Assembly: GCA_903858165.1 (NCBI GenBank)
Contig: CAIOHZ010000175.1
Span: 1 to 47,747 of the forward strand
Origin: an uncultured Pseudomonadota bacterium
Lineage (GTDB): Bacteria > Pseudomonadota > Gammaproteobacteria > Steroidobacterales > Steroidobacteraceae
Length of the DNA stretch: 47,747 nucleotides
Reading direction: 5' to 3'
The stretch's first letter is position 1, and each line of letters starts with the position of its first letter. The notes under the pieces were generated by a model that saw nothing but the letters and a program-made list of their open reading frames with translations, was not told where the DNA came from and made no database searches. The translations under genes and the position numbers were made by a program. Positions 1 through 8,953 of this stretch are shown in pieces.

Positions 1-31
1 CACTGTGTGGCATACTCAAATTTCAGACAAG

Positions 32-64
32 AAAAAAGCCCAAGCGATTCAATCACTTGGGCTT
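32..64 (-). terminator. Rho-independent terminator of the tRNA-Val/tRNA-Asp operon
   Basis: Read on the minus strand, a 9-bp stem (AAGCCCAAG / CTTGGGCTT, 11-base loop) starts 7 bases after the tRNA-Asp CCA end and is followed directly by a run of six T. This is the classic intrinsic terminator layout and ends the two-tRNA transcript. Confidence 0.85.
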
Positions 65-70
65 ATATAG

Positions 71-147
71 TGGCGGAGCGGACGGGACTCGAACCCGCGA
101 CCCCCGGCGTGACAGGCCGGTATTCTAACCGACTGAACTACCGCTCC
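71..147 (-). tRNA. tRNA-Asp (GUC)
   Basis: 77 nt with encoded CCA. The minus strand starts GGAGCGGTAGTTCAG, the anticodon loop is CTGTCAC (anticodon GTC), and the T-arm GGGTTCGAGTCCC and 7-bp acceptor stem pair cleanly. It is the second gene of a Val-Asp operon and is followed by a strong terminator. Confidence 0.97.
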
Positions 148-183
148 GCGTGCCCCCACCACTTCGTTCAGTTGAAGTGGAGT

Positions 184-259
184 TGGTAGGTGCTGAGGGG
201 ATCGAACCCCCGACCTTCGCCGTGTAAAGGCGTCGCTCTCCCAGCTGAGCTAAGCACCC
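184..259 (-). tRNA. tRNA-Val (UAC)
   Basis: 76 nt with encoded CCA. The minus strand starts GGGTGCTTAGCTCAG, the anticodon loop TTTACAC gives anticodon TAC, and the T-loop is GGTTCGATCCC. The first acceptor pair is G-U. It is the first gene of the Val-Asp operon; a promoter lies about 20 bases upstream. Confidence 0.97.
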
Positions 260-275
260 CCAGTGGGAGCCCGGA

Positions 276-304
276 ACTATACGCAGCGAATACCCTTTCA
301 GCAA
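276..304 (-). promoter_or_regulatory. Promoter of the tRNA-Val/tRNA-Asp operon
   Basis: On the minus strand there is a -35 TTGCTG (299-304), a 17-base spacer and a -10 TATAGT (276-281), followed by a GC-rich discriminator (TCCGGGC). That combination is typical of growth-rate/stringently controlled stable-RNA promoters. Transcription would start about 10 bases before tRNA-Val. Confidence 0.75.
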
Positions 305-402
305 GTCCTGAGTAAAGGTTTTTCCCGGCTCCACGGGCATCTTGTGAAAGGGAGCTTGCTCTAGAGAGCCGGCGGCGAGCCCACTCCCACGGGCCCGCAG
401 AT

Positions 403-2922
403 CTAGTGCGCCCGCACACCTTTGCGCTTCGGTGCCACCTTGGCCGCCTTCACTACCGCCTTGGCAGAGCCCTTGGCGGCCTTGGCACCCTTAGCCGCCT
501 TGACGCCCTTGGCTAGCGCCGGCAACGCCGCTGGCGCGTCGCCACGGCGGTCTGCCGCCTTCGGCAACGGCGAGCGCAGCAACGCAATCTCAAGGACCTC
601 GTCTATCCACTTCACGGTACGAATGTCGAGCTTGCCCTTGATGTTGTCCGGGATATCGGCCAAGTCTTTTTCGTTGTCGTGCGGAATAAGCACAGTGGTG
701 ATGCCGCCGCGGTGTGCCGCCAGCAGCTTCTCCTTGAGACCACCGATAGGCAGTACTTCACCGCGCAGCGTAATTTCGCCCGTCATGGCCACATCGGAGC
801 GCACCGGAATCTTGGTGAGCGCGGACACTAGCGCAGTGCACATACCGATGCCGGCGCTAGGGCCGTCCTTCGGTGTGGCACCTTCAGGCACGTGCACGTG
901 CACGTCGTTCTTCTGGTTGAACTCGATGTCGATGCCGAGCACCTCGGCACGGCTACGCACCACGGTCATCGCGGCCTGGATGGATTCCTGCATGACGCTG
1001 CCGAGCTGGCCGGTGTACGTCAGCTTACCCTTGCCGCCGACCACGGCGGCTTCAATGCTGAGCAGTTCGCCGCCTACTTCCGTCCACGCCAAGCCAGTCA
1101 CTTGGCCCACGCGGCTTTCTTCCTCGGCCTTGCCGTAACGGAAACGACGCACGCCGAGATACTTCGGGATGTTGTCTTCCACCACGGCAATGGGCTTGTC
1201 GCCCGGGCTGAGCAGCAACTGCTTCACCGTCTTGCGGCAAATCTTCGACATCTCGCGCTCGAGGTTGCGCACGCCAGCTTCACGCGTGTAGTGGCGAATG
1301 ATGTCGGTGATGCCGCTGTCCGCTACTTGCAGCTCGTCGTCCTTTACGCCGTTCACCTTCATCTGCTTGGGCAGCAGATAGCGGCGCGCAATGGCGAGCT
1401 TCTCGTCTTCGGTGTAGCCCGGCAGACGAATCACTTCCATGCGGTCCAGCAAGGGCGCAGGTATGTTCAGGCTGTTCGCCGTGCACACGAACATGACCTC
1501 AGAGAGGTCAAAGTCCACTTCGAGGTAGTGGTCGTTGAAGGTGGCGTTCTGCTCCGGGTCCAGCACTTCCAGAAGCGCGGACGACGGGTCGCCACGAAAG
1601 TCCATGGACATCTTGTCGATTTCATCCAGCAGGAAGAGCGGGTTCCGCACGCCCGACTTCGACAGGTTCTGGATGATCTTGCCGGGCATGGAGCCGATAT
1701 ACGTACGGCGATGGCCGCGGATTTCGGCTTCATCGCGCACGCCACCCAGCGACATGCGAACGAACTGGCGATTGGTGGCCTTGGCAATGCTCTGGCCGAG
1801 CGAGGTCTTGCCGACGCCCGGAGGACCGACGAGGCACAGGATGGGGCCGCGCAGGTTCTGCACTCGCTGCTGTACCGCGAGATATTCGACGATGCGCTCT
1901 TTGACCTTGTCGAGACCGTAATGGTCCTCGTCTAGCACTTGCTGGGCCGCCGTGATGTCATGACGCAACTTGGTGCGCTTCTTCCACGGCGCCTTCACCA
2001 ACGTATCCACGTAGTTGCGTACGACGGTGGCTTCGGCGCTCATGGGCGACATGAGTTTCAGCTTGGCGAGTTCCGACAGCGCCTTTTCACGGGCTTCCTT
2101 GGGCATGCCCGCCTTGCGAACCCGCTTCTCCAATTCGCCCAGTTCGTTCGGCGCGTCTTCCATGTCGCCAAGTTCGCGCTGGATAGCCTTCATCTGTTCG
2201 TTCAGGTAGTACTCGCGCTGGCTCTTCTCCATCTGCTGCTTCACGCGGCCACGGATGCGCTTTTCAATTTGCAGCACTTCCATCTCGCCTTCGACGAGCG
2301 CGAGCACGTGCTCCACGCGCTTGCGGACGTCGGCAATCTCCAGCACCTTCTGCTTTTCCAGCAACTTCAGCGCCATGTGTGCGGCCACGGTGTCCGCCAA
2401 GCGGCCGGGCTGTTCAATGCCGGCCAACGAGGTAAGGATCTCCGGCGGCACCTTCTTGTTCATCTTGACGTACTGCTCGAACTGGCTGATGACCGAGCGC
2501 ACCAGCACGTCGATCTCGCGTTCGTCGTACGACTCCACTTCCGGTATAGCCGTCACTCGCGCCGCGAAAAATTCCGCAGAGATGAGTTCGTCCACCGTGG
2601 CGCGAGCCGAGCCTTCTACCAATACCTTCACGGTGCCGTCCGGCAGCTTCAGCAACTGCAGAATGGTGGCCAGCGTGCCGATGCGGTAAAGGTCTTCGGC
2701 AGTCGGGTCGTCCACGTCCGCCTGCTTCTGGGCAACGAGGATGATCTGCTTGTCGCCCTTCATCGCTTGATCCAACGCGAGAATGGATTTTTCGCGCCCG
2801 ACAAACAGCGGGATGACCATGTGGGGGTAGACGACCACGTCCCGCAGCGGCAGTACGGGGATGGTGCCGTTGGCAGCGACTTCCACGGTGGCTGGGACTT
2901 CGACGGTAGGGGTACTGGACAC
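403..2922 (-). CDS. lon: ATP-dependent protease La (Lon)
   Basis: Cytoplasmic AAA+ serine protease that degrades misfolded and regulatory proteins. The N-terminal LON domain begins with [20 protein letters not shown]. The AAA+ module carries Walker [10 protein letters not shown] (near residue 370) and Walker [10 protein letters not shown]. The protease domain has the catalytic Ser in KDGPSAG and Lys in [15 protein letters not shown] choose the GTG at 2922 (MSSTPTVEV, 839 residues) over a TTG at 2952: the GTG has GAGG about 8 bases upstream, while the TTG lies inside a small GGCCA/TGGCC hairpin. The protein is longer than usual because of a roughly 50-residue C-terminal Lys/Ala-rich tail made of KAAKG-like repeats. 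It follows the acyltransferase gene and probably has its own heat-shock promoter. Confidence 0.97.
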   Translation of the reverse strand: MSSTPTVEVPATVEVAANGTIPVLPLRDVVVYPHMVIPLFVGREKSILALDQAMKGDKQIILVAQKQADVDDPTAEDLYRIGTLATILQLLKLPDGTVKVLVEGSARATVDELISAEFFAARVTAIPEVESYDEREIDVLVRSVISQFEQYVKMNKKVPPEILTSLAGIEQPGRLADTVAAHMALKLLEKQKVLEIADVRKRVEHVLALVEGEMEVLQIEKRIRGRVKQQMEKSQREYYLNEQMKAIQRELGDMEDAPNELGELEKRVRKAGMPKEAREKALSELAKLKLMSPMSAEATVVRNYVDTLVKAPWKKRTKLRHDITAAQQVLDEDHYGLDKVKERIVEYLAVQQRVQNLRGPILCLVGPPGVGKTSLGQSIAKATNRQFVRMSLGGVRDEAEIRGHRRTYIGSMPGKIIQNLSKSGVRNPLFLLDEIDKMSMDFRGDPSSALLEVLDPEQNATFNDHYLEVDFDLSEVMFVCTANSLNIPAPLLDRMEVIRLPGYTEDEKLAIARRYLLPKQMKVNGVKDDELQVADSGITDIIRHYTREAGVRNLEREMSKICRKTVKQLLLSPGDKPIAVVEDNIPKYLGVRRFRYGKAEEESRVGQVTGLAWTEVGGELLSIEAAVVGGKGKLTYTGQLGSVMQESIQAAMTVVRSRAEVLGIDIEFNQKNDVHVHVPEGATPKDGPSAGIGMCTALVSALTKIPVRSDVAMTGEITLRGEVLPIGGLKEKLLAAHRGGITTVLIPHDNEKDLADIPDNIKGKLDIRTVKWIDEVLEIALLRSPLPKAADRRGDAPAALPALAKGVKAAKGAKAAKGSAKAVVKAAKVAPKRKGVRAH

Positions 2923-2970
2923 GGGAGAGCCTCGGGAGTCGGGAGCGGCCAAAGTGGCCTACATCATAAA

Positions 2971-3000
2971 TTACTGGGGGCCAGCCGGGCGGAATGCAAG
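2971..3000 (-). promoter_or_regulatory. Heat-shock (sigma-32-like) promoter candidate for lon
   Basis: On the minus strand, CTTGCAT (2994-3000) and CCCCAGTAA (2971-2979) are separated by 14 bases. Sigma-32 promoters have CTTGAAA and CCCCATNT at this kind of spacing, and lon is a known sigma-32 target in E. coli. The site overlaps the last codons of the acyltransferase gene and would give a leader of about 40 bases before the lon GTG. A second -10-like TATGAT lies at 2963-2968 without a good -35. Confidence 0.5.
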
Positions 3001-4878
3001 GGTTGGCCAAAGTATGTCCGCCAGCAATTCTGAACCGGCCGAGGTTAAATGCCCGTCATCCCACATGGTGGGCATGAACTGGGCGCCCTCGCGAGCGACT
3101 ACCGGGCACTGCTGCTCAGGGCACCAGAGCCGAAGCACGGAGACAAAGGCTGCATCGTGCTGCATGGCGAGGGCGCTAAGCGCCGCATCCACCTGCTGGA
3201 GCTCTTCCCAGGCAGGGGGGTGAGCGGCCGCCGTACCGTTCAGCTGGATGCCGGCGCGCAGCAGGAACTGCGGCAAGGTCGGCTCCCAGTGCGGTATGGC
3301 CCCGAGCACCACCACCTTCGATGCGGGCACGGTCCGCTGCAACTCTGCCAGCAGGTTCCCAAGCCTGGCCAGGTCGCCAGGTTCGCGGTAGTGCCGCCAG
3401 GCGGCATGCAGCAATACCACGCGCGGGCGGTGCTGCTTAACCCAACCGAGGATATGGGTATTGATTTCCTCGCAGTGAGCCTTCGCGGACTGCACGCCGG
3501 GAATGGGCGGACAGCTGGCAGCGGTCAGCTGCGCCACCGCTGCAGACTGCATCCGCAGCCCATAAGACAGGGCAGCGGCGCTGGAGTCTCCCCACACCAG
3601 TACGGCTTCTGTGACGGGGCCGGCGGGAAAACATTCGGGGGCAAAGTCTGCCGGCCGCTGCCGCTGCATCAGCTGGCAGCGGAAGCTGCGCTGGACCTTG
3701 CGGTAGTCGTAGTCTGCATACGCCGCCACTGCTTGCTGGTGCGCCGATAACCGGTCCGGGAACCCGCCCCCGGCCACCAGCGCCCCACCACAGCCGATGA
3801 AAAACACGCTGCCCAGCGCTGCCAGCGCAAAGATACGCTGGCGCGGAAAACGGCAGCGGTCGCGAAATGGCGCCTCCACGTATTTCCAGCTGGCTGCCGC
3901 CAGCAACAGCGACAGCAAAGCCAGCGCGGCCATCAGCCAAGGCGAAGGCGCTGCTAGGCTGGTTTGCCGGGCGAACGCGAACAGCGGCTGGTGCCACAGG
4001 TAGGCGCTATAGCTGACCAAACCCACGGCCACCAAGGGCCTCCAGGCCAGGCACCGGCCCAGCGCCGTGGCTGGCGTAGCAAAGGCAATAAGTAGCGCCG
4101 TGCCCAGCGTGGGCACCACAGCCATGCGGCCGGGGAAAGGCGTTTTCTCGTCGAAAAAGAGAACCGCGTAAACCAGCAAGACCAGCCCCACCAAGGCCCC
4201 GAGCTCCCCCATCCAACGCGGCGGAACTCGACGCACGGGGGCCGACAAGTGAAACGCCAATAGGGCCCCGATCCCCAGTTCCCAACCCCGTGCCGGCAGC
4301 AAAAAATACGCTGCCGCCGCGTCGGCATGCAGCCACCATTCGGCTACCACGAAACTGAGTGCGGCCCCTGCGGCGATGAGCCCGGCTGCCACGCCCCGCC
4401 CCCAGCGCCAAGCAAGCAAGAGAAAAGGCGGAAACAGCAGGTAGTACTGCTCCTCCACCGACAAGCTCCAGGTATGCAGCAAAGGATTGAGTTCGGCTGC
4501 GGCAGCGAAGTAATCACTGGTCTGCCAGAACAGAAAGTTCGAGGAATACAGCGAGACACCGACGAGAGATTTGCCGAACTCAATAAGCGCCGGCGGCAAC
4601 AACCAGAGCCAAGCGGCCGGCAGGCAAACGAACATGACCAGAAACAGCGCCGGCAAAATGCGCCGGGCACGCCGTTCCCAGAAACTCACCATAGAAAAAG
4701 TGCCCGCCTCATGTTCGGCGAGCAAGATCGAGGTGATGAGGTAGCCGCTGATGACGAAGAAGACGTCAACGCCAACGAAGCCGCCGCCGAACCCGGCGAA
4801 GCCACCATGAAAGAGGATGACGGGCAACACGGCCAAAGCCCGCAGCCCGTCTATCTCAGGGCGATAAGCGATGCTCAC
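2971..4878 (-). CDS. OafA/YrhL-type membrane acyltransferase with C-terminal SGNH domain
   Basis: 635 residues. The N-terminal acyltransferase-3 domain (about residues 5-340) has the family motif IDGLRALAVLPVILFHGG with the conserved His, FFVISGYLIT, FWERRARRILP and some ten membrane segments. A soluble SGNH-like domain follows (about 400-630) with VLVWGDSSAAALSYG (nucleophile Ser) and DDGHLTSAGSELL (catalytic Asp and His). This architecture transfers acyl, usually acetyl, groups to O-antigen, exopolysaccharide or peptidoglycan sugars at the inner membrane and periplasm. The acceptor cannot be deduced. The start is GTG, 16 bases after the clpX stop, with a poor ribosome-binding site, so it may depend on clpX read-through. 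Its position between clpX and lon is unusual. Confidence 0.9.
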   Translation of the reverse strand: MSIAYRPEIDGLRALAVLPVILFHGGFAGFGGGFVGVDVFFVISGYLITSILLAEHEAGTFSMVSFWERRARRILPALFLVMFVCLPAAWLWLLPPALIEFGKSLVGVSLYSSNFLFWQTSDYFAAAAELNPLLHTWSLSVEEQYYLLFPPFLLLAWRWGRGVAAGLIAAGAALSFVVAEWWLHADAAAAYFLLPARGWELGIGALLAFHLSAPVRRVPPRWMGELGALVGLVLLVYAVLFFDEKTPFPGRMAVVPTLGTALLIAFATPATALGRCLAWRPLVAVGLVSYSAYLWHQPLFAFARQTSLAAPSPWLMAALALLSLLLAAASWKYVEAPFRDRCRFPRQRIFALAALGSVFFIGCGGALVAGGGFPDRLSAHQQAVAAYADYDYRKVQRSFRCQLMQRQRPADFAPECFPAGPVTEAVLVWGDSSAAALSYGLRMQSAAVAQLTAASCPPIPGVQSAKAHCEEINTHILGWVKQHRPRVVLLHAAWRHYREPGDLARLGNLLAELQRTVPASKVVVLGAIPHWEPTLPQFLLRAGIQLNGTAAAHPPAWEELQQVDAALSALAMQHDAAFVSVLRLWCPEQQCPVVAREGAQFMPTMWDDGHLTSAGSELLADILWPTLAFRPAGPQ

Positions 4879-4894
4879 GCCCGTCGCGCCCGCA

Positions 4895-6208
4895 TCAGCT
4901 GGCGTTGGCTATCTTTGGCTGTTCCTCGGCAGGCTTTTCAAGAGCCTTGTAGAGGATGTACGGGGGAGCTTCGCCGTTGATGACGGCGTCGTCCACGATG
5001 ACCTTGTCGACGTTCTTGAGCGCCGGCAGTTCGTACATGGTGTCCAGCAGGACATTTTCGAGGATGGTGCGTAGGCCGCGGGCGCCGGTCTTGCGGACCA
5101 TGGCGCGCTTGGCCACCGCCCGCAGGGCGCTGTCCGCGAACTCCAGCTCCGCCCCTTCCATTTCGAACAGCTTGCGGTACTGCTTCGTGAGCGCGTTCCG
5201 CGGCGAAGTGAGGATGGAGATGAGCGCGTCTTCGTCGAGTTCGTTCAGGCTGGCCACCACAGGCAGGCGGCCAACGAACTCGGGGATGAGGCCGTACTTC
5301 ACGAGGTCTTCCGGCTCCACGTCGCGGAACACTTCCACGCCGTGGGGACGCTCGTCCTTGCTACGAACCTCGGCCACGAAGCCAATACCGCTCTTCTGGG
5401 TGCGGTTTAGGATGATCTTGTCCAGCCCCGAGAAGGCACCACCACAGATGAACAGGATGTTCGAGGTGTCGACCTGCAGGAATTCCTGCTGGGGATGCTT
5501 GCGGCCACCCTGCGGCGGCACGCTGGCCACCGTACCTTCGATGAGCTTCAGCAGCGCCTGCTGCACGCCCTCGCCGGACACGTCGCGGGTGATGGACGGG
5601 TTATCGCTCTTGCGGGAGATTTTGTCGATTTCATCGATGTAGACGATGCCCGTCTGGGCCTTCTCCACGTCGTAATCGCACTTCTGCAAAAGCTTCTGGA
5701 TGATATTTTCGACGTCTTCGCCGACGTAGCCCGCTTCAGTGAGCGTGGTGGCGTCGGCGATGGTGAACGGCACATTCAGCAAACGAGCCAGCGTTTCGGC
5801 GAGCAGAGTCTTGCCGGAGCCCGTGGGCCCGATGAGCAGGATATTGCTCTTGGACAGTTCCACCTCGTCCTTCGGGCGCGACTTCTTCTCGCCGGCGGGA
5901 GCGTTCGACTGCAGGCGCTTGTAGTGGTTGTAGACGGCCACGGCGAGCGTCTTCTTGGCCTTGTCCTGGCCAATGACGTAATCGTCGAGGACCTTCTTGA
6001 TTTCCTGCGGCTTCGGCAGCTTCTCGCGGGAGCGCTCCTGCTTCTCTTCGAGCTCTTCGCGGATGATGTCGTTGCAAAGCTCGACGCATTCGTCACAGAC
6101 GAACACCGAGGGGCCGGCGATGAGCTTGCGCACCTCGTGCTGGCTCTTGCCGCAGAACGAGCAATAAAGCAGCTTGCCGTCGTCCTTGGCCCGGGTATCG
6201 TCGCTCAT
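4895..6208 (-). CDS. clpX: ATP-dependent Clp protease ATP-binding subunit ClpX
   Basis: 437 residues. AAA+ unfoldase that recognises, unfolds and feeds tagged substrates into ClpP in the cytoplasm. The N-terminal zinc-binding domain has four cysteines (CSFCGKS...CDECVELC). Other motifs are Walker [14 protein letters not shown], pore loop GYVGEDVE, Walker [11 protein letters not shown] and the second pore loop RKH in [10 protein letters not shown]. The ATG start is preceded by AGGAG at 7 bases. It lies 48 bases downstream of clpP, separated by a GC-rich hairpin over the clpP stop. The normal partner lon is displaced by one gene. Confidence 0.98.
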   Translation of the reverse strand: MSDDTRAKDDGKLLYCSFCGKSQHEVRKLIAGPSVFVCDECVELCNDIIREELEEKQERSREKLPKPQEIKKVLDDYVIGQDKAKKTLAVAVYNHYKRLQSNAPAGEKKSRPKDEVELSKSNILLIGPTGSGKTLLAETLARLLNVPFTIADATTLTEAGYVGEDVENIIQKLLQKCDYDVEKAQTGIVYIDEIDKISRKSDNPSITRDVSGEGVQQALLKLIEGTVASVPPQGGRKHPQQEFLQVDTSNILFICGGAFSGLDKIILNRTQKSGIGFVAEVRSKDERPHGVEVFRDVEPEDLVKYGLIPEFVGRLPVVASLNELDEDALISILTSPRNALTKQYRKLFEMEGAELEFADSALRAVAKRAMVRKTGARGLRTILENVLLDTMYELPALKNVDKVIVDDAVINGEAPPYILYKALEKPAEEQPKIANAS

Positions 6209-6248
6209 TCAGCGCTCCTGCTAGGGTGCATGAAAAGATTTATAGCAC

Positions 6249-6266
6249 GGCGGCCGTCAGGCCGCC
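6249..6266 (-). promoter_or_regulatory. Intercistronic hairpin at the clpP stop
   Basis: Perfect 7-bp stem GGCGGCC/GGCCGCC with a 4-base loop spanning the clpP stop codon. No real T-run follows (GTGCTATAAATC), so it looks more like an mRNA-stabilising or attenuating element between clpP and clpX than a full terminator. Confidence 0.4.
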
Positions 6267-6871
6267 GGTACTACGTCGCGCTTGGCGAGCACGTGGTCGA
6301 TCATGCCGTAGTCGCGAGCCGCTTCGGACGACATGAAGTTGTCACGCTCGGTGTCCGCCTTGATGCGTTCGAGCGTCTGGCCGGTGTGGTTAGCCAGGAT
6401 GCCGTTGAGGCGGTCGCGGATGTAGAGAATTTCGCGGGCGTGGATGTCGATATCCGTCGCCTGGCCTTGGTAACCACCGAGCGGCTGGTGGATCATGACG
6501 CGGCTGTGGGGCAGCGAATAGCGCTTGCCCTTGGCCCCGCCCGCCAGCAACACGGCGCCCATGCTGGCCGCCTGCCCGATGCAAATGGTGCTGACGTCCG
6601 GCTTGATGAACTGCATGGTGTCGTAGATGGCCAAACCCGAGGTGACATGGCCACCCGGCGAGTTGATGTACATCGCGATGTCCTTGTCCGGGTTTTCGCT
6701 TTCCAAGAACAACAGCTGGGCGACGATGACGTTCGCCATGTAGTCCTCGACCGGACCGACACAGAAAATGATGCGCTCTTTGAGCAAGCGCGAGTAGATG
6801 TCGTACGCGCGCTCACCGCGGGCGGACTGTTCGACCACCATCGGAACCAAATTCAAGGCACGCTCGTTCAT
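6257..6871 (-). CDS. clpP: ATP-dependent Clp protease proteolytic subunit ClpP
   Basis: 204 residues, the normal length. Serine peptidase that forms the double-heptamer chamber used by ClpX (and ClpA). The catalytic triad is visible: Ser in [11 protein letters not shown], His in MIHQPLGG, Asp in ERDNFMSS. The hydrophobic N-terminus ([15 protein letters not shown]) is a plausible short propeptide. AAGGAG lies 7 bases before the ATG. It is the second gene of tig-clpP-clpX; two hairpins separate it from tig. Confidence 0.98.
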   Translation of the reverse strand: MNERALNLVPMVVEQSARGERAYDIYSRLLKERIIFCVGPVEDYMANVIVAQLLFLESENPDKDIAMYINSPGGHVTSGLAIYDTMQFIKPDVSTICIGQAASMGAVLLAGGAKGKRYSLPHSRVMIHQPLGGYQGQATDIDIHAREILYIRDRLNGILANHTGQTLERIKADTERDNFMSSEAARDYGMIDHVLAKRDVVPAA

Positions 6872-6899
6872 TTGCTACTCCTTCCGTGTTCTGGACACC

Positions 6900-6950
6900 C
6901 CGGGAAAGGGAACGTTCCCTCCCCCGGTATCGGCCTGACTACAACAGGCC
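6900..6950 (-). promoter_or_regulatory. Two hairpins between tig and clpP
   Basis: Reading on the minus strand, the tig stop is followed at once by a 6-bp stem GGCCTG/CAGGCC (6932-6950). A larger interrupted palindrome comes next (6900-6927), with outer arms CCGGG/CCCGG around the 12-base core GGGAACGTTCCC. Neither has a T-tract. They could modulate the ratio of Tig to ClpP or stabilise the processed mRNA. No convincing separate clpP promoter was found in this 79-base gap. Confidence 0.4.
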
Positions 6951-8252
6951 TTAGGCCTCGGCGCCGAAGTTCATCACTTCGCGGAACGAGACGGGCTGAG
7001 GAGTGACATTGGCCCGCGAAGCCACCCATTCAAGGGCTGCCTCTTCCAGAACCGCCATTTGCAACTGCTGCATGACCTGCGGGTTGCTGCGGTACTGCTT
7101 TTCGGCCTCTTCGGGGTTCTGCGTCTGTGCGGCAGCCTCGGCAATGCGCTGCTCCAGCACCGAAGCCTCAATTTGAATACCGGCGGTGTTCACCAGTTCC
7201 GTCATGAGCAAACCAATCTGCACGCGCTTGCGGGCCGGCTCGACGAACGGGTCCCGCGGGGGGAGCGCCTTCGCGTCGCGGGCGCCCATGCGGCGAAGCA
7301 TGTCCATCTGCAGTTCGCGGATGGCCTGCTCCACCAGCAACTGCGGCAGCTCGAGCGGGTTGGATTCAGACAGCTTGTCGAGAATGGCCGAACGGCGGCG
7401 CTGCTTCAGCGTCTGGGCCAACTCGCGGTTCATGTTGTCCGCCACTTCGGCGCGCAGGCGTTCCACGCCGCCCTCATCGATGCCGAAAGCCTTGCAGAAC
7501 TCATCGTTCAGTTCGGGCAGCTTGGGCTCTTCCACCTTCTGCAGGGTGGCCGTGAACTGCGCGGTCTTGCCGGCCAGCTGCGGCGCACCGTAGTCCGCCG
7601 GGAAATTGACGTCGAAGGTGCGGGTTTCGCCGGCAGAACCGCCGCGGATACCAGCTTCGAAGTCGGGGATCATGCGGCCAGCGCCGAGGATGAAGTTGAT
7701 GCCTTCAGCCTTGCCGCCATCGAACGGCACGCCGTCGAGGGTGCCTTCGAAGTCCACGGTAACGCGGTCTTGGTCCTGCGCGGCACGGCCAGCGTCTGCG
7801 TAGTCCGGGCGCTGCTTGCGCAGGGTTTCGATCATGGCGTCGATATCGGCGGTGCCGACTTCCACCTGCGGCAGGCTGAGTTCCATGCCTTCATGACCCT
7901 GCAGGGTGACCGTGGGGTACACCTCGAAGTGGGCAGCAAAGCGGAGGTCTTCGCCCGAACCCATCGACAGGGGCTCAACCTGCGGCTGACCGACCGGTTG
8001 CAGGCCTTCCTGGCGGAGGCTCTCCGACAGGGCCTGACCGATGAGTTCGTTCACGACTTCTTCGCGAACCTGGCCACCATGCTGGCGACGGACGATGTCC
8101 AGCGGCGCCTTGCCGGGGCGGAAGCCCTTGATCTTGGCGGTGCGACTGACCGTCTGGAGCCGTAGCGAGAACGCCTTCTCGACCCGCGCGGCGGGCACTG
8201 CCACTTCCATACGGCGACCGAGGATACCCATCACCTGCACCGACACACTCAT
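6951..8252 (-). CDS. tig: Trigger factor (ribosome-associated chaperone)
   Basis: 433 residues, the full family length. It binds ribosomal protein L23 at the exit tunnel and shields nascent chains; it also has prolyl isomerase activity. The N-terminal domain has the ribosome-docking signature GFRPGKAP. A central FKBP-like domain (about 150-240) has RVTVDFEGTLDG and INFILGAGRMIPDFEAGI. A helical C-terminal arm domain ends in FREVMNFGAEA. The start MSVSVQVMGILGRRMEV fits the family's N-terminus, with AGAGG about 11 bases upstream. tRNA-Leu lies 59 bases upstream on the same strand, with no terminator between them. Confidence 0.97.
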   Translation of the reverse strand: MSVSVQVMGILGRRMEVAVPAARVEKAFSLRLQTVSRTAKIKGFRPGKAPLDIVRRQHGGQVREEVVNELIGQALSESLRQEGLQPVGQPQVEPLSMGSGEDLRFAAHFEVYPTVTLQGHEGMELSLPQVEVGTADIDAMIETLRKQRPDYADAGRAAQDQDRVTVDFEGTLDGVPFDGGKAEGINFILGAGRMIPDFEAGIRGGSAGETRTFDVNFPADYGAPQLAGKTAQFTATLQKVEEPKLPELNDEFCKAFGIDEGGVERLRAEVADNMNRELAQTLKQRRRSAILDKLSESNPLELPQLLVEQAIRELQMDMLRRMGARDAKALPPRDPFVEPARKRVQIGLLMTELVNTAGIQIEASVLEQRIAEAAAQTQNPEEAEKQYRSNPQVMQQLQMAVLEEAALEWVASRANVTPQPVSFREVMNFGAEA

Positions 8253-8311
8253 GGCTGAACCAACCTCTTGTCCTGAAAGGAAATTCTATTCTTTTTCCAG
8301 CACCCGGCCGA

Positions 8312-8396
<85 letters not shown>

Positions 8397-8418
8397 CCTA
8401 GGCCGGGATAAGCGCGGC

Positions 8419-8424
8419 AGTATA
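8419..8424 (-). promoter_or_regulatory. -10 element for tRNA-Leu
   Basis: TATACT on the minus strand, about 23 bases before the tRNA start and followed by a GC-rich stretch. No convincing -35 hexamer is seen at 16-18 bases, so only the -10 is claimed. Confidence 0.4.
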
Positions 8425-8449
8425 CCGCACCGCAGCCGCGCGGGTGGCT

Positions 8450-8953
8450 TCAGCGCCAGCAGGTCGTGGTGTTGTCCGCACCACCGGACTTCGTGGCGCC
8501 GCGCAGTTGGGCCTCGGTCAGCGTGAACCGGGCGCAGTTCGTATCGCGCAGCTGGGGGCTGCCGGCCGCCGGCACCGCCACGGCCGTGAAGGCGGTGGCA
8601 AGGTCCGTGGATTCGATGGTCAGCGTGTAATAGCGCCGGTCGGTTCCCGGAATACCCAGCCCCGTCGGCGGCGCAGTGGTGATGTTGGCGGTGGCCGCGT
8701 ACGTATTGTTCTGCAGATAAAACCGTTCTTGCGCCGCCGCCACCTGCAGCAAGGCTGCCGTGGCATCGGTGCGCTGCGCGCGCAACACCTGCGCCCGGTA
8801 GGCCGGATAGGCAATGGACGCGAGAATTCCGACGATAGCTATGGTGACCATCAATTCGATGAGCGTGAAGCCGCGGTGGTGCCGATGAGCCGCCACGTGA
8901 GTTCCCACGTGAGTTCCCACGTGAGCACCCACGCCCCTGCCCTGCCCGGTCAT
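8450..8953 (-). CDS. pilE: Type IV pilin-like protein PilE
   Basis: 167 residues from ATG. Minor pilin with the prepilin peptidase site RG^[18 protein letters not shown] (glycine, then Phe+1 and Glu+5) followed by the hydrophobic N-terminal helix. Two cysteines near the C-terminus (NCARF, TTCWR) could form the pilin disulfide loop. The ATG overlaps the pilY1 stop as ATGA, which favours this start. The resulting leader is 28 residues and contains a repeated VGTH/VGAH element. Several in-frame GTG codons occur within the repeat, and a start at the GTG at 8896 would give a more usual 9-residue leader. It is the last gene of the fimT-pilVWX-pilY1-pilE operon. Confidence 0.9.
   Translation of the reverse strand: MTGQGRGVGAHVGTHVGTHVAAHRHHRGFTLIELMVTIAIVGILASIAYPAYRAQVLRAQRTDATAALLQVAAAQERFYLQNNTYAATANITTAPPTGLGIPGTDRRYYTLTIESTDLATAFTAVAVPAAGSPQLRDTNCARFTLTEAQLRGATKSGGADNTTTCWR
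8893..8928. repeat. Three tandem 12-bp repeats in the pilE leader
   Basis: CCACGTGAGTTC occurs twice without change and a third time as CCACGTGAGCAC, with a degenerate fourth copy after it. Each unit holds the palindrome CACGTG and, on the coding strand, an in-frame GTG; it encodes the VGTH units of the PilE leader. Confidence 0.9.

Noticed and set aside
8893-8928. CRISPR-like repeat
   Set aside because: Units are 12 bp, directly adjacent and in frame within pilE; there are no spacers.
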